DNA of 64,000 nt from assembly GCF_032884065.1 (NCBI RefSeq), contig NW_027062698.1:248001-312000 (forward strand), given 5' to 3'. The notes under the pieces are model-generated. The model worked only from the letters and a program-made list of their open reading frames with translations. It had not been told where the DNA came from and did not search any database. This DNA is from Artemia franciscana. Taxonomy: Eukaryota; Arthropoda; Branchiopoda; Anostraca; Artemiidae. Below are positions 33,836 through 45,545 of this stretch, piece by piece; positions within the stretch are counted from its first letter, which is position 1, and each line of letters opens with the position of its first letter. A program made the position numbers and the translations under genes.

Positions 33836-34545
33836 GGAGCAAATGTTCCCTACAGAATAGGGAAAATATACATTTTGAAGGAAAAAAAATATTTGTCTAC
33901 GTCGAATTCTTGGCCCAGTAAGTTAGCCCAGTAATGTCCCGTACAGAATAGGGAAAAATACGTATTGAAGGAAAAAAAGATTTTTCTACGCCGAATTCTT
34001 AGCCCAGTAATGTTCCCTACAGAATAGGGGAAAAATACATTTAAAAAAAAAAAAAAGATTTTTCAACGTCGAATTTTTAGCCCAGTAATGTTCCCTACAG
34101 AACAGGAAAAAAAACACATTTTGAATGAAAAAAAGATGTGTCCACGTCGAAAGATGAGCCCAGTAAGTTAGCTCAGTAATTCTTATCCCAACGATTTTCC
34201 CTACAGAATAGGGAAAAAATACATTTTGAAGTAAAAAAAAAAGATTTGTCTACGTCAAATTCTTAGCCCATTAAGTTAGCCCAGTAATGTTCCCTACAGA
34301 ATAGGGAAAAAATACATTTTAAAGGAAATAAGATTTGTCTATGTTAAATTCTTAGCCCAGTAAGTTTTCCTAGAAATATTCCCAACAGAATACGGAAAAA
34401 ATACGTTTTGAAGGAAAAAAAATTATCTACGTTGAAATCTTGGCCCAGAAAGTTAGCCCAGTAATGTTCCCTACAGAGTAGGGAAAACATATATTTTGAA
34501 GGAAAATAAGAATTGTCTACGTCGAATTCTTAGCCAAGTAAGTAC
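33836..34545. repeat. Tandem array, ~75-110 bp unit, about eight copies
   Basis: 'ccctacagaatagggaaa' recurs at about 33849, 33940, 34015, 34090, 34199, 34287, 34383 and 34471. Units continue 'tacattttgaaggaaaaaa', 'tttgtctacgtcgaattctt' and 'agcccagtaagttagcccagtaatgtt'. The unit length varies because the 'agcccagtaa' part is itself duplicated in some copies. Confidence 0.92.
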
Positions 34546-35901
34546 AAAAATATGAAACTGAGGAAAAAACCGAAGTTTCTTAACTATCCCTGAAAGGGAA
34601 ACAAAGAATTTATTTAACTGTAATCCCATTTAAATATTACTTAGCTTCAATTACGTATACACATTTTGAAGAAAAAACAATAATAAGAAAGACAATTAGT
34701 GGAGTGGTCATTTTGAGTAAACACGCTAAAGAATACTATCAATTTAGTTTTTAAAATTTCTTGATATACAATGCATATAATATAGTACAGCGTATACTTC
34801 TTCTTTTTCTTTTTTTTTTCAATCAGTGTCATTGCCTATGGCCGAAACGGTGGAAACATACAATTTTGTTTCAAAACTCTTCCTTTAATGTTTTAACCTT
34901 CTTCAATATTTTACAGCATAAACTTGACAAATAGCACAAATTTTAAATAACAACAGTGAAAACTAGAAGTTGCATGTTTTCATTTTTTTTTTTCATGGGT
35001 GCTTCAGTAGGGTTAAATTCAAACGATATTTTAATTTTTACATGATTGTAAAAGAATAATATAATCAACATCTCAGTTTAATTCGAAGGTGCTCCACTTT
35101 GGAGTAGAAATGAATACTGAAGAAGCTAATCTGACCAAGTCCAATAGATCTATACTTTATTTAGGCTTCAGCACAAAATAAATTTGATGACGTTGAAATC
35201 CATTAAGTAACAAGGATATTCCTCTATAGTAGACATTAATGTCAAAAATGAAAGAGTTTATTGCTACCAAAAACTAATTTTTTATTTTAAAAGCCACTAT
35301 TGACAAAGTCAACTTTAAACTACCCATAAGAAAATTCCCACATTCGCACATAAGCAAAAACTTCGAACTTTAAGATATTTTTTAGCCAATTAATTTGCGC
35401 CTTCTAATAAACCAACATATCCTCCCTTTCAATTTTTGTGTTTTTTGCTTGATGTATTTAGCCAAATTGGGCTTATACTGATTGAGTCCTTATATAGAGT
35501 ATATACACACAAGAAGAATAGAAGAGAGGACTTTCTCCTAGATTTAGGCAAAGGACATTCCCAACAGAAAGCTTGAGAATTCTAGCATGATATTTTGAAA
35601 TCTAAAAGACTCTCCCCTCCAATTGAGAATATTTTTACATCAAAGGATGTGGTTCGATTTCAAACATTTTAAATTTTAATGCATATTCATACATTTTTGT
35701 AAACTTCAGAGATAAGCGTTTGGATTATTGTGCAGCCTGACAATATACATTGTGGCAAAATAAAAATTGACGATTATAACTTTTACTTTCCGTAATCATC
35801 ACTCCCCGCCGTGTAATAAAAGAAAGAAAAAACTAAAATTAAGCAAATCCCTATCCTGAGATTTTGAATTTAGGTTAATATGACCAACGGAAGGTACTTA
35901 C
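34546..35901 (-). other. Intron of the CLOCK-like gene
   Basis: Lies between the exon ending at 35902 and the tandem array. No further exon with both splice signals and the right phase was recognised. Confidence 0.45.
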
Positions 35902-36000
35902 TTGAATTTCACGAGATTCATTTTCAATTCTTTCATTTGTTCCAGAACGCAGAGATTGCGCATTGTTCGGCAGCTCCCCTTCGTCATAGGGTACTGTCAT
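35902..36000 (-). CDS. CLOCK-like gene, exon (33 codons)
   Basis: Acceptor ...gaattttgctag (AG 36002-36001) and donor gtaagt (35901-35900). Phase 0 on both sides. Reads MTVPYDEGELPNNAQSLRSG and ends NERIENESREIQ. Polar, acidic and without domain; it lies directly after the coiled-coil exon. The internal ATG is not taken as a start, because the upstream exon joins in frame. Confidence 0.7.
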
Positions 36001-36636
36001 CTAGCAAAATTCAAACAGATATTGAAAAGATAAAAATTCAAATTCCTAAAACTTAGCCTCGTTTTTTGAATGATTGTTTTTCATATTCTTCAACAATTTT
36101 GGATCCAACAACTTTCAAAGAAGACAATCTACCCAAGAGAATTGTGTCGTTATCCGAAGAAAAAAAAAACACAAAAAAGAACAGATAGCTAAAGCATGGA
36201 GACAATCTTTAAGGTGAAATTAAAGAACACTTTCAGGTTCTGATTGTGGATTGCCCAGGTAAATCCACAGGAAACCCTTCTAATGTCTTGCCTGAGATCT
36301 CTTAAACTTTAAGAATTTTCCCATAAAAATTTTTGCATAGGAATTCGTCCTAGATGGAGAAAAAGGTTGTCCCACTACCCAAAAATTAGCTTTGAGAAAA
36401 CCGTAATTACAATTGTCGAATCATATTCCAGACACTGGAAAGTATTAGAAACAAAAAACAGACTTTAATGCAGAATGACAAGAATTAATGTAATTTTTAG
36501 TAATCCTTCTTCTCGCAAACTTTTAAGGAAAAAGGCGAAAATTTGCGCTTGATAATTTAGCATTAGAACAAACAAAAGTCGAATCATTGAAAGTTCTTAC
36601 TCCAAAACATAATCTTTCAGGTGTTTCAGTTTCTAC

Positions 36637-36714
<78 letters not shown>

Positions 36715-37352
36715 GATTTTACCAGCAAGCATTCATGATCATCGTATCTTAGAGAACAACCTAAAACTTCTAGTAAGATAATTGCACAATAGTTGAAACA
36801 TCCATCCGTGATTCAACCCGTGGCTCCCGGGCACCGGCAGAAATACTTACTAATATTTTTTTTACCACAAGCGAAAGAGATCTTTACTGCCAAGACTTAT
36901 TGCTGAATAAAACAGATTTGATGGGAAAAAATCGTGCCCTCCCCTTTATGCTTATTTTGAGTTTTCAAACAGAATCTTCTGTATTGTGTGGTATAATACC
37001 TGTGAACTCTTTATAGACAAGCCATACCTAATTGTAGAAAAAACCAAGACAGATAGTCCGACTGAGTGAATATTTAGGCTTAAAACACAATTATTCAATA
37101 TCGAAGTTTTCCAAGTAATTCTGAATGACTATCATTCTCTAGAGAATTTTCTCACTGGACCGCGTGACTAAAGTTACTATCTGTCGAATTCGTTTTTTTT
37201 TTTTTTTAATTTAACTTTAGATACTGGCCAAGTATTGATTTCGAACAGGATTCAAAAAGTCTTGCAAATTACATACCATTAGCCTATTCAATGCTAACAT
37301 GATTCCATGCTAACATGACTATACATACCAATGATAGATTTTCAAATCTTAC
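36001..37352 (-). other. Intron of the CLOCK-like gene with long poly(A) run
   Basis: Contains an uninterrupted A run of about 72 bases (36638-36710), and a half copy of the repeat related to 40247-40355 at about 37020-37080 ('ccaagacagatagtccgac'). No exon seen. Confidence 0.6.
36638..36710. repeat. Poly(A) homopolymer, about 72 bases
   Basis: A pure A run. No retroposed gene or SINE body was recognised upstream; its length is unusual and could vary between reads or assemblies. Confidence 0.95.
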
Positions 37353-37517
37353 CTTGATAACGGGAGAACCCCAACTTCCAAATTGAGAGAACAGGAGTTG
37401 TTCAGAAATTTTTCGGAGTTCTTCTTGCTGTTGCAACAACTGTCTTTGTAACTGCGCATGCTTTTGTTGCAGCTGCTCATGGAGTTGCTTCTGTGCTGCT
37501 GTCATGACCAAAGGTTG
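37353..37517 (-). CDS. Clk: CLOCK-like gene, coiled-coil exon
   Basis: 55 codons, acceptor tttatttttag (AG 37519-37518), donor gtaaga, phase 0 both sides. The exon reads QPLVMTAAQKQLHEQLQQKH, then AQLQRQLLQQQEELRKISEQ and LLFSQFGSW. A heptad-like Gln/Leu helix with QQEELRKIxEQL is the hallmark of the CLOCK C-terminal region. In vertebrates the matching segment (RQQEELRKIQEQLQ) lies in the part encoded by mouse Clock exon 19, which is missing in the Clock-delta19 mutant (established knowledge). Insect CLOCK has a similar 'TPAQ..LQ.QLQRKHEEL' context. CLOCK is a bHLH-PAS transcription factor that pairs with CYC/BMAL1 at E-boxes in the nucleus; this helix takes part in protein contacts. The bHLH and PAS parts are not seen here, so the name rests on this exon and on the Ser/His/Gln-rich context. 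Confidence 0.68.
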
Positions 37518-39640
37518 CTAAAAATAAAAAAAGCCCAGCTAATTAAATATCATTACGTGATTTTTGGACAAAAAAGCTATCCCCTGACAGCCACCCATAG
37601 CCGTATACCACTTCCATCGTTCTCTGACTAAAATGAATGCCTCTTTTTCTTTCTTATCCCTCTTCAACCTCAAAACTGTAATCTGTTCCATTTTTGGATA
37701 GCCTGTACTCCTGCTCACTGAGGGCGGGGGATTTCCTATTGAATCGTTATGACAAACCACCCCTTCCCCTGAAAACAATGAAAAATAGTGGCATAAGAAC
37801 CTTGTTTTTCTCGCAGTAATCCCTAGAATAAAATATGTTAAAACTCCTTGAAGAATAGCTTAAATGCTGCAAAAAAAAAAAAAAAAAAATAACTCTTCGA
37901 ACAGTATCAAATATTATACCAAAAAAGATGGCAGCGAATTTGAAAAATAAAGAGTTTGTATTGTTTCTTTGGTAATAGATAACTGTTTTAAAGACAACTG
38001 TCTTCTCTTTAAAGACTTTTGCTTGACTCGAAGATATTAGAGATATTTGTGAATATTAGGAACCCGAATTTTAACGTAAAGAATAGATGAATGAATTTAT
38101 AAACTTAACTACAATACGATAACAAATAATTTGCTGGGGTTCTTTCTTTAAATGACAGGCAATATTAAATATACCGCATGCCAGGTGGATTTGGTGGGAT
38201 TTTGTAGGGGGAGGAGTATCTATACCCCCCTCCCCTTATGCCAGACAAATTAAGAATAATCCGGTCTAAATGTACTTATCCACCCCCTACCCCAAGAACA
38301 ATGCTTTGATCTTTCCTCCTATTAGGGTCAAACTTATGGACGAAAATAAGTTCAAAAAGAAAGTGAAATTATAAATAAAAAAAAAGGGGGAATTAGCAAA
38401 AAAGTACAATTTTACCACAAGAAAATAAAATATCTAAAATAGGTCTTATATCTTCCTTAATTTGTCTTGACTTTAGTTTAAATCCAATTTTGACTTTAAG
38501 TTTCCATGATTTCCCCTACTCGTAGCTAACATCTATATTTACTGTTGCGTTCTTTTTACTTTAACTGTTGTTTTAATAACATTTTTGTTAGGAATTACTA
38601 GAAACAATAAGCTCTTTCGTCCGATCCTAAATTGTCAACTGGTTTTCGTTTGGCCCACGATGGATTTGCTAAGGCTTTACAGTCCCTACCGGCGATGCCG
38701 ATCTCCGTTTCATGGCCCTTCTGCCAGGAAGCGGTAGGAGGTTCAGGACCAGCCATGCTGTGCTTTCGCACATCCTTCCTGTTTACCTTCCCCGGATTTC
38801 TCCGGGTACACGTTCATAGCAGAGACTTTTGGTAACCAGTTAGAATTGTTTTTTTATGATCATAAAAGCTTAATATTTAACAATTCAGCAAGTTGGACCA
38901 GCTATATGATGAATAAGAATTGTAGGTCGTCTGAAAACGCACCTTTAGCAAATCCATCGTGGGCCAAACGAAAACCAGTTGACATTTTAGGATCGGACGG
39001 GAAGAACTTATCAGAAAGGATTTAAAGGAAATCGTATCTTCATGAGAAGAAGTAAAGATTGAAACCCTCGAGAGACTGGACCAGCTGAGAATCATACACA
39101 GCTATTGTCAGTCGGTATGTCATTGTTTTCATAGCCGTAGTAGCATATCCTTGTGACTGACAGGATAGGGTGTATCAACACCCTTTTCAAATATAAATTA
39201 GGAATCCAGAAAGATCGCTCTTATAGGTCTCTACATACTGGTTACATTCACAGAGGTATACTTGCTTCATAGGAGGTAGAAGAGGTCAGCGATGATAAGC
39301 AACAAAAATACTTCAAGTAATACTTATAAAGTTAAAATGATTCTCTAAAATAGCCTACAACCTTACCTTACCATAGATCCCCCCCCCCCCCATCTCTCTC
39401 TTTGGTTAATAAATGCCACCTCCTCTCCTGTTAGTGATACAGCACTAAAAACTTGAAACGAAACTAGTTCTAACTTAGACCTCACTCATAGTATATTTAT
39501 TAAATGGTAGGTGAACTCGAAAGATTTTTTATTTTTACACTTTTTTCTTATGTTTGTTTGGATTTTTTCTCCTGTAAGTATTCGACATTTTCTTCACATT
39601 TATTACCATTTATTTTATTATTATTGGACCTATACTATAC
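37518..39640 (-). other. Intron of the CLOCK-like gene with an inverted repeat
   Basis: No exon recognised. Holds an A run at 37869-37889, C runs at about 38225 and 39379-39391, and the inverted repeat 38618-39000. Confidence 0.55.
38618..39000. repeat. Inverted repeat with ~54-bp arms
   Basis: The left arm (38618-38672: cgtccgatcctaaattgtca..., ...gatggatttgcta) matches the reverse complement of 38945-39000 almost perfectly; I count one or two differences in 54 bp. The 270-bp loop is less AT-rich than its surroundings and contains short stretches that translate to protein-like text but show no motif I recognise. Confidence 0.85.
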
Positions 39641-39807
39641 CATTGGCAGGGTCATCATTGGGACACCATCAATTATTTGAACTCTTTGTCCCTCACCCTG
39701 AACAATGGGCATAATCGGTATGGAATTGCCAGATGCGTCCACAACCATTGGCACTGAGGGCCGAAAACCATGATGACTATTTAATGGCATTGTTGATGGT
39801 CTTCTAT
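39641..39807 (-). CDS. CLOCK-like gene, exon (DRRPSTMPLNSHHG...)
   Basis: Acceptor attaatgttgcag (AG 39809-39808), donor gtatag. Its first two bases complete the Asp codon started in the exon ending at 41047. Reads DRRPSTMPLNSHHGFRPSVP, then VVDASGNSIPIMPIVQGEG and VQIIDGVPMMTLPM. Ends in phase 0 at the next (coiled-coil) exon. Pro/Met-rich, low complexity, without known domain. Confidence 0.72.
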
Positions 39808-41046
39808 CTGCAACATTAATATGATTATAACACAAAATAAAAAACATTAAATAATCTAAAACAAAATAGAATAACGCAGTGATAGAAATCTTATCATACC
39901 GTATCTTACTCACCCTTGATAACAATTATCCGGTGTTTTTTCAGGGATTTTTTTTTTGCAAAAATTGATTTGAGATCTTTTTTTTTATGGACTTAGAATA
40001 ATCAAAGCCCCATAGAAACGGGCAAAGATTAAATACACAATCAATAAATGTTTTTGCTAGAAAGATTTTTTTTTTTTAAATAAAAAATGGAAAATTCGGA
40101 CACCTGGATTATGGGAAAAAATATTGGCTCTTTTCTTTTAAGCCACTTAGTCTCCGTGACTAATAGGAATGACGCATAGATGGATGATAGATAGACTTAA
40201 ATCTATTAAAAAATGAACTGACATAATTTTGATACAATCCTTTTAAGGGCTTATGCTAGATTTGCCTCTCACTCAATCGGACTATCTGTCTTGGTTGACG
40301 GACTATTTGTCTGAGAGTCCGATTGAGTTAGAGGCAAATCTGGCATAAGCCCTTATTAGGATTTTAAAAATGATGTCTATGCTTGATTTTTTTTTTTTCG
40401 TCAAGTATACACAACTATTAATTACAGTGATTTAGACTTCGGATAACCTCGGAAAATTTTTCAGACGAGTTGCAACTAAAATAAAATTCCCATTCTCTTT
40501 CCACCAAATATAAAGTTACTAATCACTCATCTTGGTGTTATGAAGACTTTTTGAAACTGTTAGCGAGCGAGCAATCGTACTGGCATACCAGTCTTGTCCG
40601 CGGAACTAGCATAGAATAGGAGCAGTATCTCAACCTTATATTTCTTTGAAAAAAAAAACAAAACAAACAAACAAAGCATCCTTCAACTGTTCCAAGCTAT
40701 TAGATTATTCGCATGGTGAACAATGTGCATGATTTTTCAATACTACACTGAACTTAATAAAGGCCAAATAAGAAGTGGACTCAGAAACTTCATGTCCCTT
40801 CTTAAGAAAGATTTCGAGATAGGGTTTATGTGGCGAGATTCAATATTAAAAAAAAGGTAAGTTAAACAAGGAGTTCCCGGAAGTTAGAAAATTAATAAAC
40901 GAAAATAAATAAAGAGAAAATCAATAAACGTTAATACTTTCCGCAAAGGCTCCATGGCACAGCTTTCTTATCAATCGCTAAATAACAAATTCAAATGATA
41001 AAAAGGTAATTAATAAAACTACAAAAATATTTAAATGCGAACTTAC
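39808..41046 (-). other. Intron of the CLOCK-like gene with a palindromic MITE
   Basis: Contains the palindrome 40247-40355. No exon recognised in the rest. Confidence 0.55.
40247..40355. repeat. Short palindromic element (MITE-like)
   Basis: Left arm aagggcttatgctagatttg...actcaatcgga (40247-40283) faces its reverse complement at 40319-40355 with about two mismatches across 37 bp. Related half copies are at 37020-37080 and 47885-47960 ('agccaagacagatagtcc', 'ttgagtgaga.gcaaa'). Confidence 0.85.
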
Positions 41047-41167
41047 CACTCGTGAATGTTGACTGTTCTTCCAATAATTCTGCGCGCTCGTGGTACCGAT
41101 GAGGAGCTGATATGTTTCTGGAAATGACAGAACCAGTTGGCATACCGACAGTAACCAGATTAGAACC
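41047..41167 (-). CDS. CLOCK-like gene, exon (GSNLVTVGMPTG...)
   Basis: Acceptor cttgaatttttag (AG 41169-41168), donor gtaagt. Phase 0 in, one base over at the end. Reads GSNLVTVGMPTGSVISRNIS, then APHRYHERAELLEEQSTFTS. No domain; the ELLEEQS stretch may be helical. The phases to both neighbours agree. Confidence 0.72.
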
Positions 41168-42772
41168 CTAAAAATTCAAGCCCAGAATCAGACAAAATAT
41201 AATAGTAAAACAAACCTGATATAGATGTAACATCTTAACGTTTGGGTAGATTTGTCTGTTCTTGCTAGCCATTTTCAACAGCTTACTTCTGACGTCCATT
41301 TCAGTCACTTACCTTCCAAAATTTGGAAGGGGGTTCTTCCCTACTCGATCTATTTTTTCCTTTTTTTAAATAAGGTTTAACCGTGCCACTATTTTATGAT
41401 ATGACGCTAATCCTTCCAATTACTTTTTTATTTTTAAACTTTCTAATAGCATCAGTTTAAGCAATGTTTTTTTTTTAGGGATAATCTTCGCAGAAACTTC
41501 ATTCCACACGGCAAAAGTACTCAAACAAAATCTATCCTAGGGACCATTGGTTGGAAGGAGTGGAGGGGCTCTGTAGTATACAGTGTTGAGGAGCAGTAGC
41601 ATGATGGGCGTATACCTATTTGTCTTCGTTATGCCAACTTTGACCTTTAACACCTCCTCTGACTGATCTTGGTGGCTCTCTTTGGACCTTGTAGCTAAGG
41701 AGTACCCCAAATTCCTTCCGCGCCCATATATGGATAGCGTACACATTAAGCCTTCGAAAATGTTTCAATAAAATCATTCTCCTATTTTAATCTAACACAA
41801 CTTTTAATTAATTTTAAGCTTTTAGTATACAAAATAGTCATGGACCTAATAATAATCCTATCATTAAATGAAAAAAACATTTAAATTATTGGACTCCTTA
41901 ATTAATGTGAAAGAAGAAAAGAAAAGCACAGATAGTTACGTCTCATGCTCCGAAGGAGGAAGCATTTAACACCACAGTGAGCATTAAGAATCCTAAATAA
42001 ACAACGAAAACTTTGAAAATAATATTGAATTACTATTTCTTTTACATTTACTTCTAATTCCAGAAAAATTAAGCTTATAAAGGACCAACAGGTGACATTT
42101 GATGAAAGCTCAGGACCTTCATCGAAATATTTAACTCACTTTCATGTATATGGACTTATTGGCCCTAACATATGGGCCAAATTCGACCTGATGCTACTCT
42201 TTCTTCTTCCTGATTTCAAACTCAAGATCAGAACTTTATCTTCCTGATTTCAAATAAAAGATCAGAACTTCATTTAGAAACTCGAAAAAGTAACTGTCAT
42301 TCATTTATAGTGCAAAATATAGCGAAAAAACCTTACGTGGGGATAGGGGGTATTCACTTCTTTAGAATCGTTAAAACCGGTTGCTAAAAATCGTTGTGAC
42401 AGGCGATCTATATGAAGTGGCTTTAGAAAAAAGAGAAAGAAAATTGTCGAAGTTAACTTTGCATTCCTTGTTTTTTATTTAAAAGTGCCTCACTCTTTAC
42501 CTTTCACATTTGGATAGGAAATATGGTTCGTCGTGTCTAGCATTATTTTTATCGTACATTATTTTTATGAGTAGAGATATGAGGGAGGGGGTGGTAGACA
42601 AAAAGCTTAAAATGTTGGTTTAAATTGAAGGAGTATATGTTATTCCAGACATTGGACTACAATCTGGGCTGGGCATTGGAAAAGGGAGAAAGGAAATCCT
42701 GTAGCAAAATAATGACAACCATTTACCCCGGAAAATTAGGAAAAACAGTGTAGATCTTTAAAGGGTTATTAC
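41168..42772 (-). other. Intron of the CLOCK-like gene, nothing recognised
   Basis: AT-rich. The open frame 41537-41746 has no motif and no suitable splice context. Confidence 0.5.
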
Positions 42773-42879
42773 CTGCCTGAGTTGAAGAAACTGAGGCGAA
42801 GATACGGTGTAGCCTGTGACAAACCCAGATCTGCTTGGCAAAACAACAGGTGATTGTGGCACAGATTCAACACTTCGAG
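42773..42879 (-). CDS. CLOCK-like gene, exon (ARSVESVPQSPVV...)
   Basis: Acceptor aatttcattgcag, donor gtaata. Its first two bases complete the Ala codon opened by the exon ending at 48222. Reads ARSVESVPQSPVVLPSRSGF, then VTGYTVSSPQFLQLRQ. Ser/Pro/Gln-rich. Ends at phase 0, fitting the exon at 41167. Confidence 0.72.
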
Positions 42880-43239
42880 CTGCAATGAAATTGAAAAGAA
42901 AATTTAATTTGTTATCAGAATGGCAAAGAAGAAAAAAAGGAAAAAAGAAAAGGTTCACCTTAAAAATTTTCAAGTTTTAAGCGTTACAGAATTTGACTGA
43001 CTTTTAACTTCTGTCTATGCCATTGTGGCCATAAACAATTGTGATATAGAACAAAAAGTCTCTGATGCAGTAACTCTTGCAACAGAAAATAAAACCTTCG
43101 TAAGTTTGCTGCTGATTAGACCAGGTGCTCTTCACAAAGTCGGCACAGGGGTGGAATGAGAACAACTCAACTGGATAAGCAATAGAGGCAATACAATACG
43201 CCGAAGGGTTCCCAAATCTTATATTTTTATAGAATTTAA

Positions 43240-44255
43240 AAAATAGAGATATTGTGAAAACGGGCATAATTTTCTAAATAAAGTAGAGGACAAAAAAAGC
43301 AAGCTTTGAATAATAGAGAAATCCGAATATTTCGACTTCACGTCCTTTATCAGGATTTCACGACTTTATCAACAAGAAAAAAAGTAAGTTAAATTAAACA
43401 AAAAATATAAAGAAAAGGAAAAAATAATAATAAATAAACAAAACGCACATCTTCATAAGTTCCTATGTCATCATACAAATGGTAATGAAATATCTTAGTA
43501 ACCTCCAGTATCACAATGCAAATATCATGAATACACACAATAGAATGATAATTAATAATAATAATGACAATAATAAGATTAAAAAAAAAAAATCCCTATC
43601 ACAAGCCAAAAATGGCTGAATTCCGACTTCGGAGTAAAAAATATCATAAAAAACACGAAAACAGGGAAACTGGCAAAGAATCCCAAAGCGACAACAACAA
43701 AAAAAAAATCAAAATTAATAATCATTCGTAAGTCAGTAATTCAAGTATAAAATGTCAATCAAAAAGTTAAAAAGATAAAAATTGTTCAAACTAAACTAAA
43801 TATAATAAATAGATATTAAAAAAAGCTAAATGGGACACTAAAAAACGAATAAACATAAAACTGAAAAAAGAGACAAAAAATACACATAAAAAAGTTATAA
43901 GGGACAATAAACCAAAATTACCAAATCTATCAAAAATACCAACAAGAATCAAACTGTACCATAAACAAAACTTATCATTTTGTTGCGCGTATTCGTGCTA
44001 TTTACATGTTGATCTTGGAAGTTGTTAAGATGTGAGTTTTGTTTATTTTATTTCTTTTCTCTGTATGTTTTGTTTAATCTAACTTAATTCATTTTTTTCC
44101 CATTGATAAAGGCTTCTGAACGTGAAATCAAAATATTCGAATTTCTTTATTATCTAAAGTTTTGGTGTGTTTTTTTTTCGTTTTTTGGTTGTTGTGTTTT
44201 TTCTGTCTACTTGTTAGTTTGAAATATTATACCCGTTTTCACTATATTTTCATAT
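43240..44255. repeat. Foldback element, ~1 kb, long imperfect terminal inverted repeats
   Basis: The outer arms 'attgtgaaaacgggcataat' (43251-43270) and the complement 'attatacccgttttcactat' (44225-44244) face each other. Inner arms: 43308-43355 ('gaaatccgaatatttcgact') against 44105-44160 ('aaatattcgaatttctttat' reading outwards). Both arms keep the same order, so the terminal repeats are about 110-150 bp with spacers. The centre is A-rich and has no transposase. Confidence 0.8.
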
Positions 44256-44721
44256 GTTAAGTTCTATAAATGGCAAGGCAGTGTGTTCTAAGAAATTATT
44301 TACATGTTTTTTTTTTTTTATTTATATGGGCGATTCAGAGATCCAATCTACAGAAGTAATTTAAAAGCAGTTGTGCTTGACTAAAAAAAAAAGACATCAC
44401 TATTGATTTTGATCATCAAGAAACAACACATTGTCAAGAATGGAAGCAACCTTGACATCTAAGAAATAATTAAGAAATAATGTTCAATAGCAGATGCAAA
44501 AGGTTATTAGTTTCTTTTATAATGGATATGATTTATAGGTATATCTTTGTTAATTCTAAAGTGTTGAGAGATAGTTTAATCTGTCAACGCTAAAGAAAAA
44601 AAAAATGATGAGCTTAGTCAGATTAGTTTTTGTAAGATTTATGTAATTCAGAAAAGATGTTTTTGCTGTTTTAACCACTTTACTTAAACAAGACGAAGTA
44701 ACTTCAACAATAGTGAGGATA

Positions 44722-45545
44722 ATAGAGTGGTCAACTGCCCTGCGAACTGCCTACATCCAGCTGAAGGGGGCTAACGTACTAGGGTGACCATCCGTTAACC
44801 AGATTCCTACGAAATATCATGAAAAAGCTGGACCAAAAGAGATCAAACCGTGCTACGGCGTTCCCGGTAGGCAACGCGCTAAGGAAACCGGCGATCTTGG
44901 TGAGAAATCAACAAGCCCGTCATGCGTCAGTGAAAAGGTTCAAGGAAAGTCTGAAGATAGCGACCTGGAACGTGTGTTTCGTGAAGGGTGACATAACGCA
45001 GGCTCTCACTGCCGCAGAATTCCATCGTAATAGCTTAGATATTTTATGCCTAACGGAAACGAGGGTTAATGACTGGAGAAAAAATATAATTCACTACCCG
45101 ACCACTGGCAAGAAATGTCAATTCTACAACTCTGGATCTAGCGACGAATCCGGCCTACATGGGGTTGGTTTGCTCCAACAGGAAAAGGCTGAGTCAGCTT
45201 TGCTCGAACGGGAGCTGATATCAAACCGCATTGCGCGGATCAGGATGCTTGGGCATCTCTTCAATATAAAAATCATAGTTGCTTACACACCTATTCGCGA
45301 TTCATCTGACATACAGAAAGATATCTTTTACGACCAGCTACAGAATACAGTTGATAGATATCCAAAACGAGATCAGCTACTTCTCTAGGAGACTTTAATG
45401 CCAAGATTGGCCCCCAACTGGACCCTTCCGTATATGCTACATTTGGACCGCACAGACGTGGCACTCGATGCCCTAATGGCACAAGGCTACTTCAGCTCGA
45501 GTTTGACATGGAGTTGAGGAACCACTTTCTAGCCCTACAATAAAC
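44722..45545 (+). pseudogene. RTE-like LINE endonuclease fragment
   Basis: The frame 44819-45388 reads KIATWNVCFVKGD, NSLDILCLTETRVNDW, GVGLL, ELISNRIARIRMLGHLFNIK and IIVAYTPIRDSSDIQKDIFY. This is the AP-endonuclease fold of RTE-type LINEs, also seen in craniofacial-development-protein-2-like proteins. After a one-base shift at 45388 it continues LGDFNAKIGPQLDPSVYATF and GPHRRGTRCPNGTRLLQLEF. The catalytic W-N and GDFNA words are recognisable. The RT is missing directly downstream. Dead by frameshift and truncation. Confidence 0.85.

Noticed and set aside
30490-34545. CRISPR-like arrays at 30.5 and 33.8 kb
   Set aside because: Units are variable in length, lack constant repeats with unique spacers, and the genome is clearly eukaryotic; they are ordinary tandem repeats.
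36587-36781. Poly-Lys frame
   Set aside because: Translation of the poly(A) run; likewise 54043-54252.
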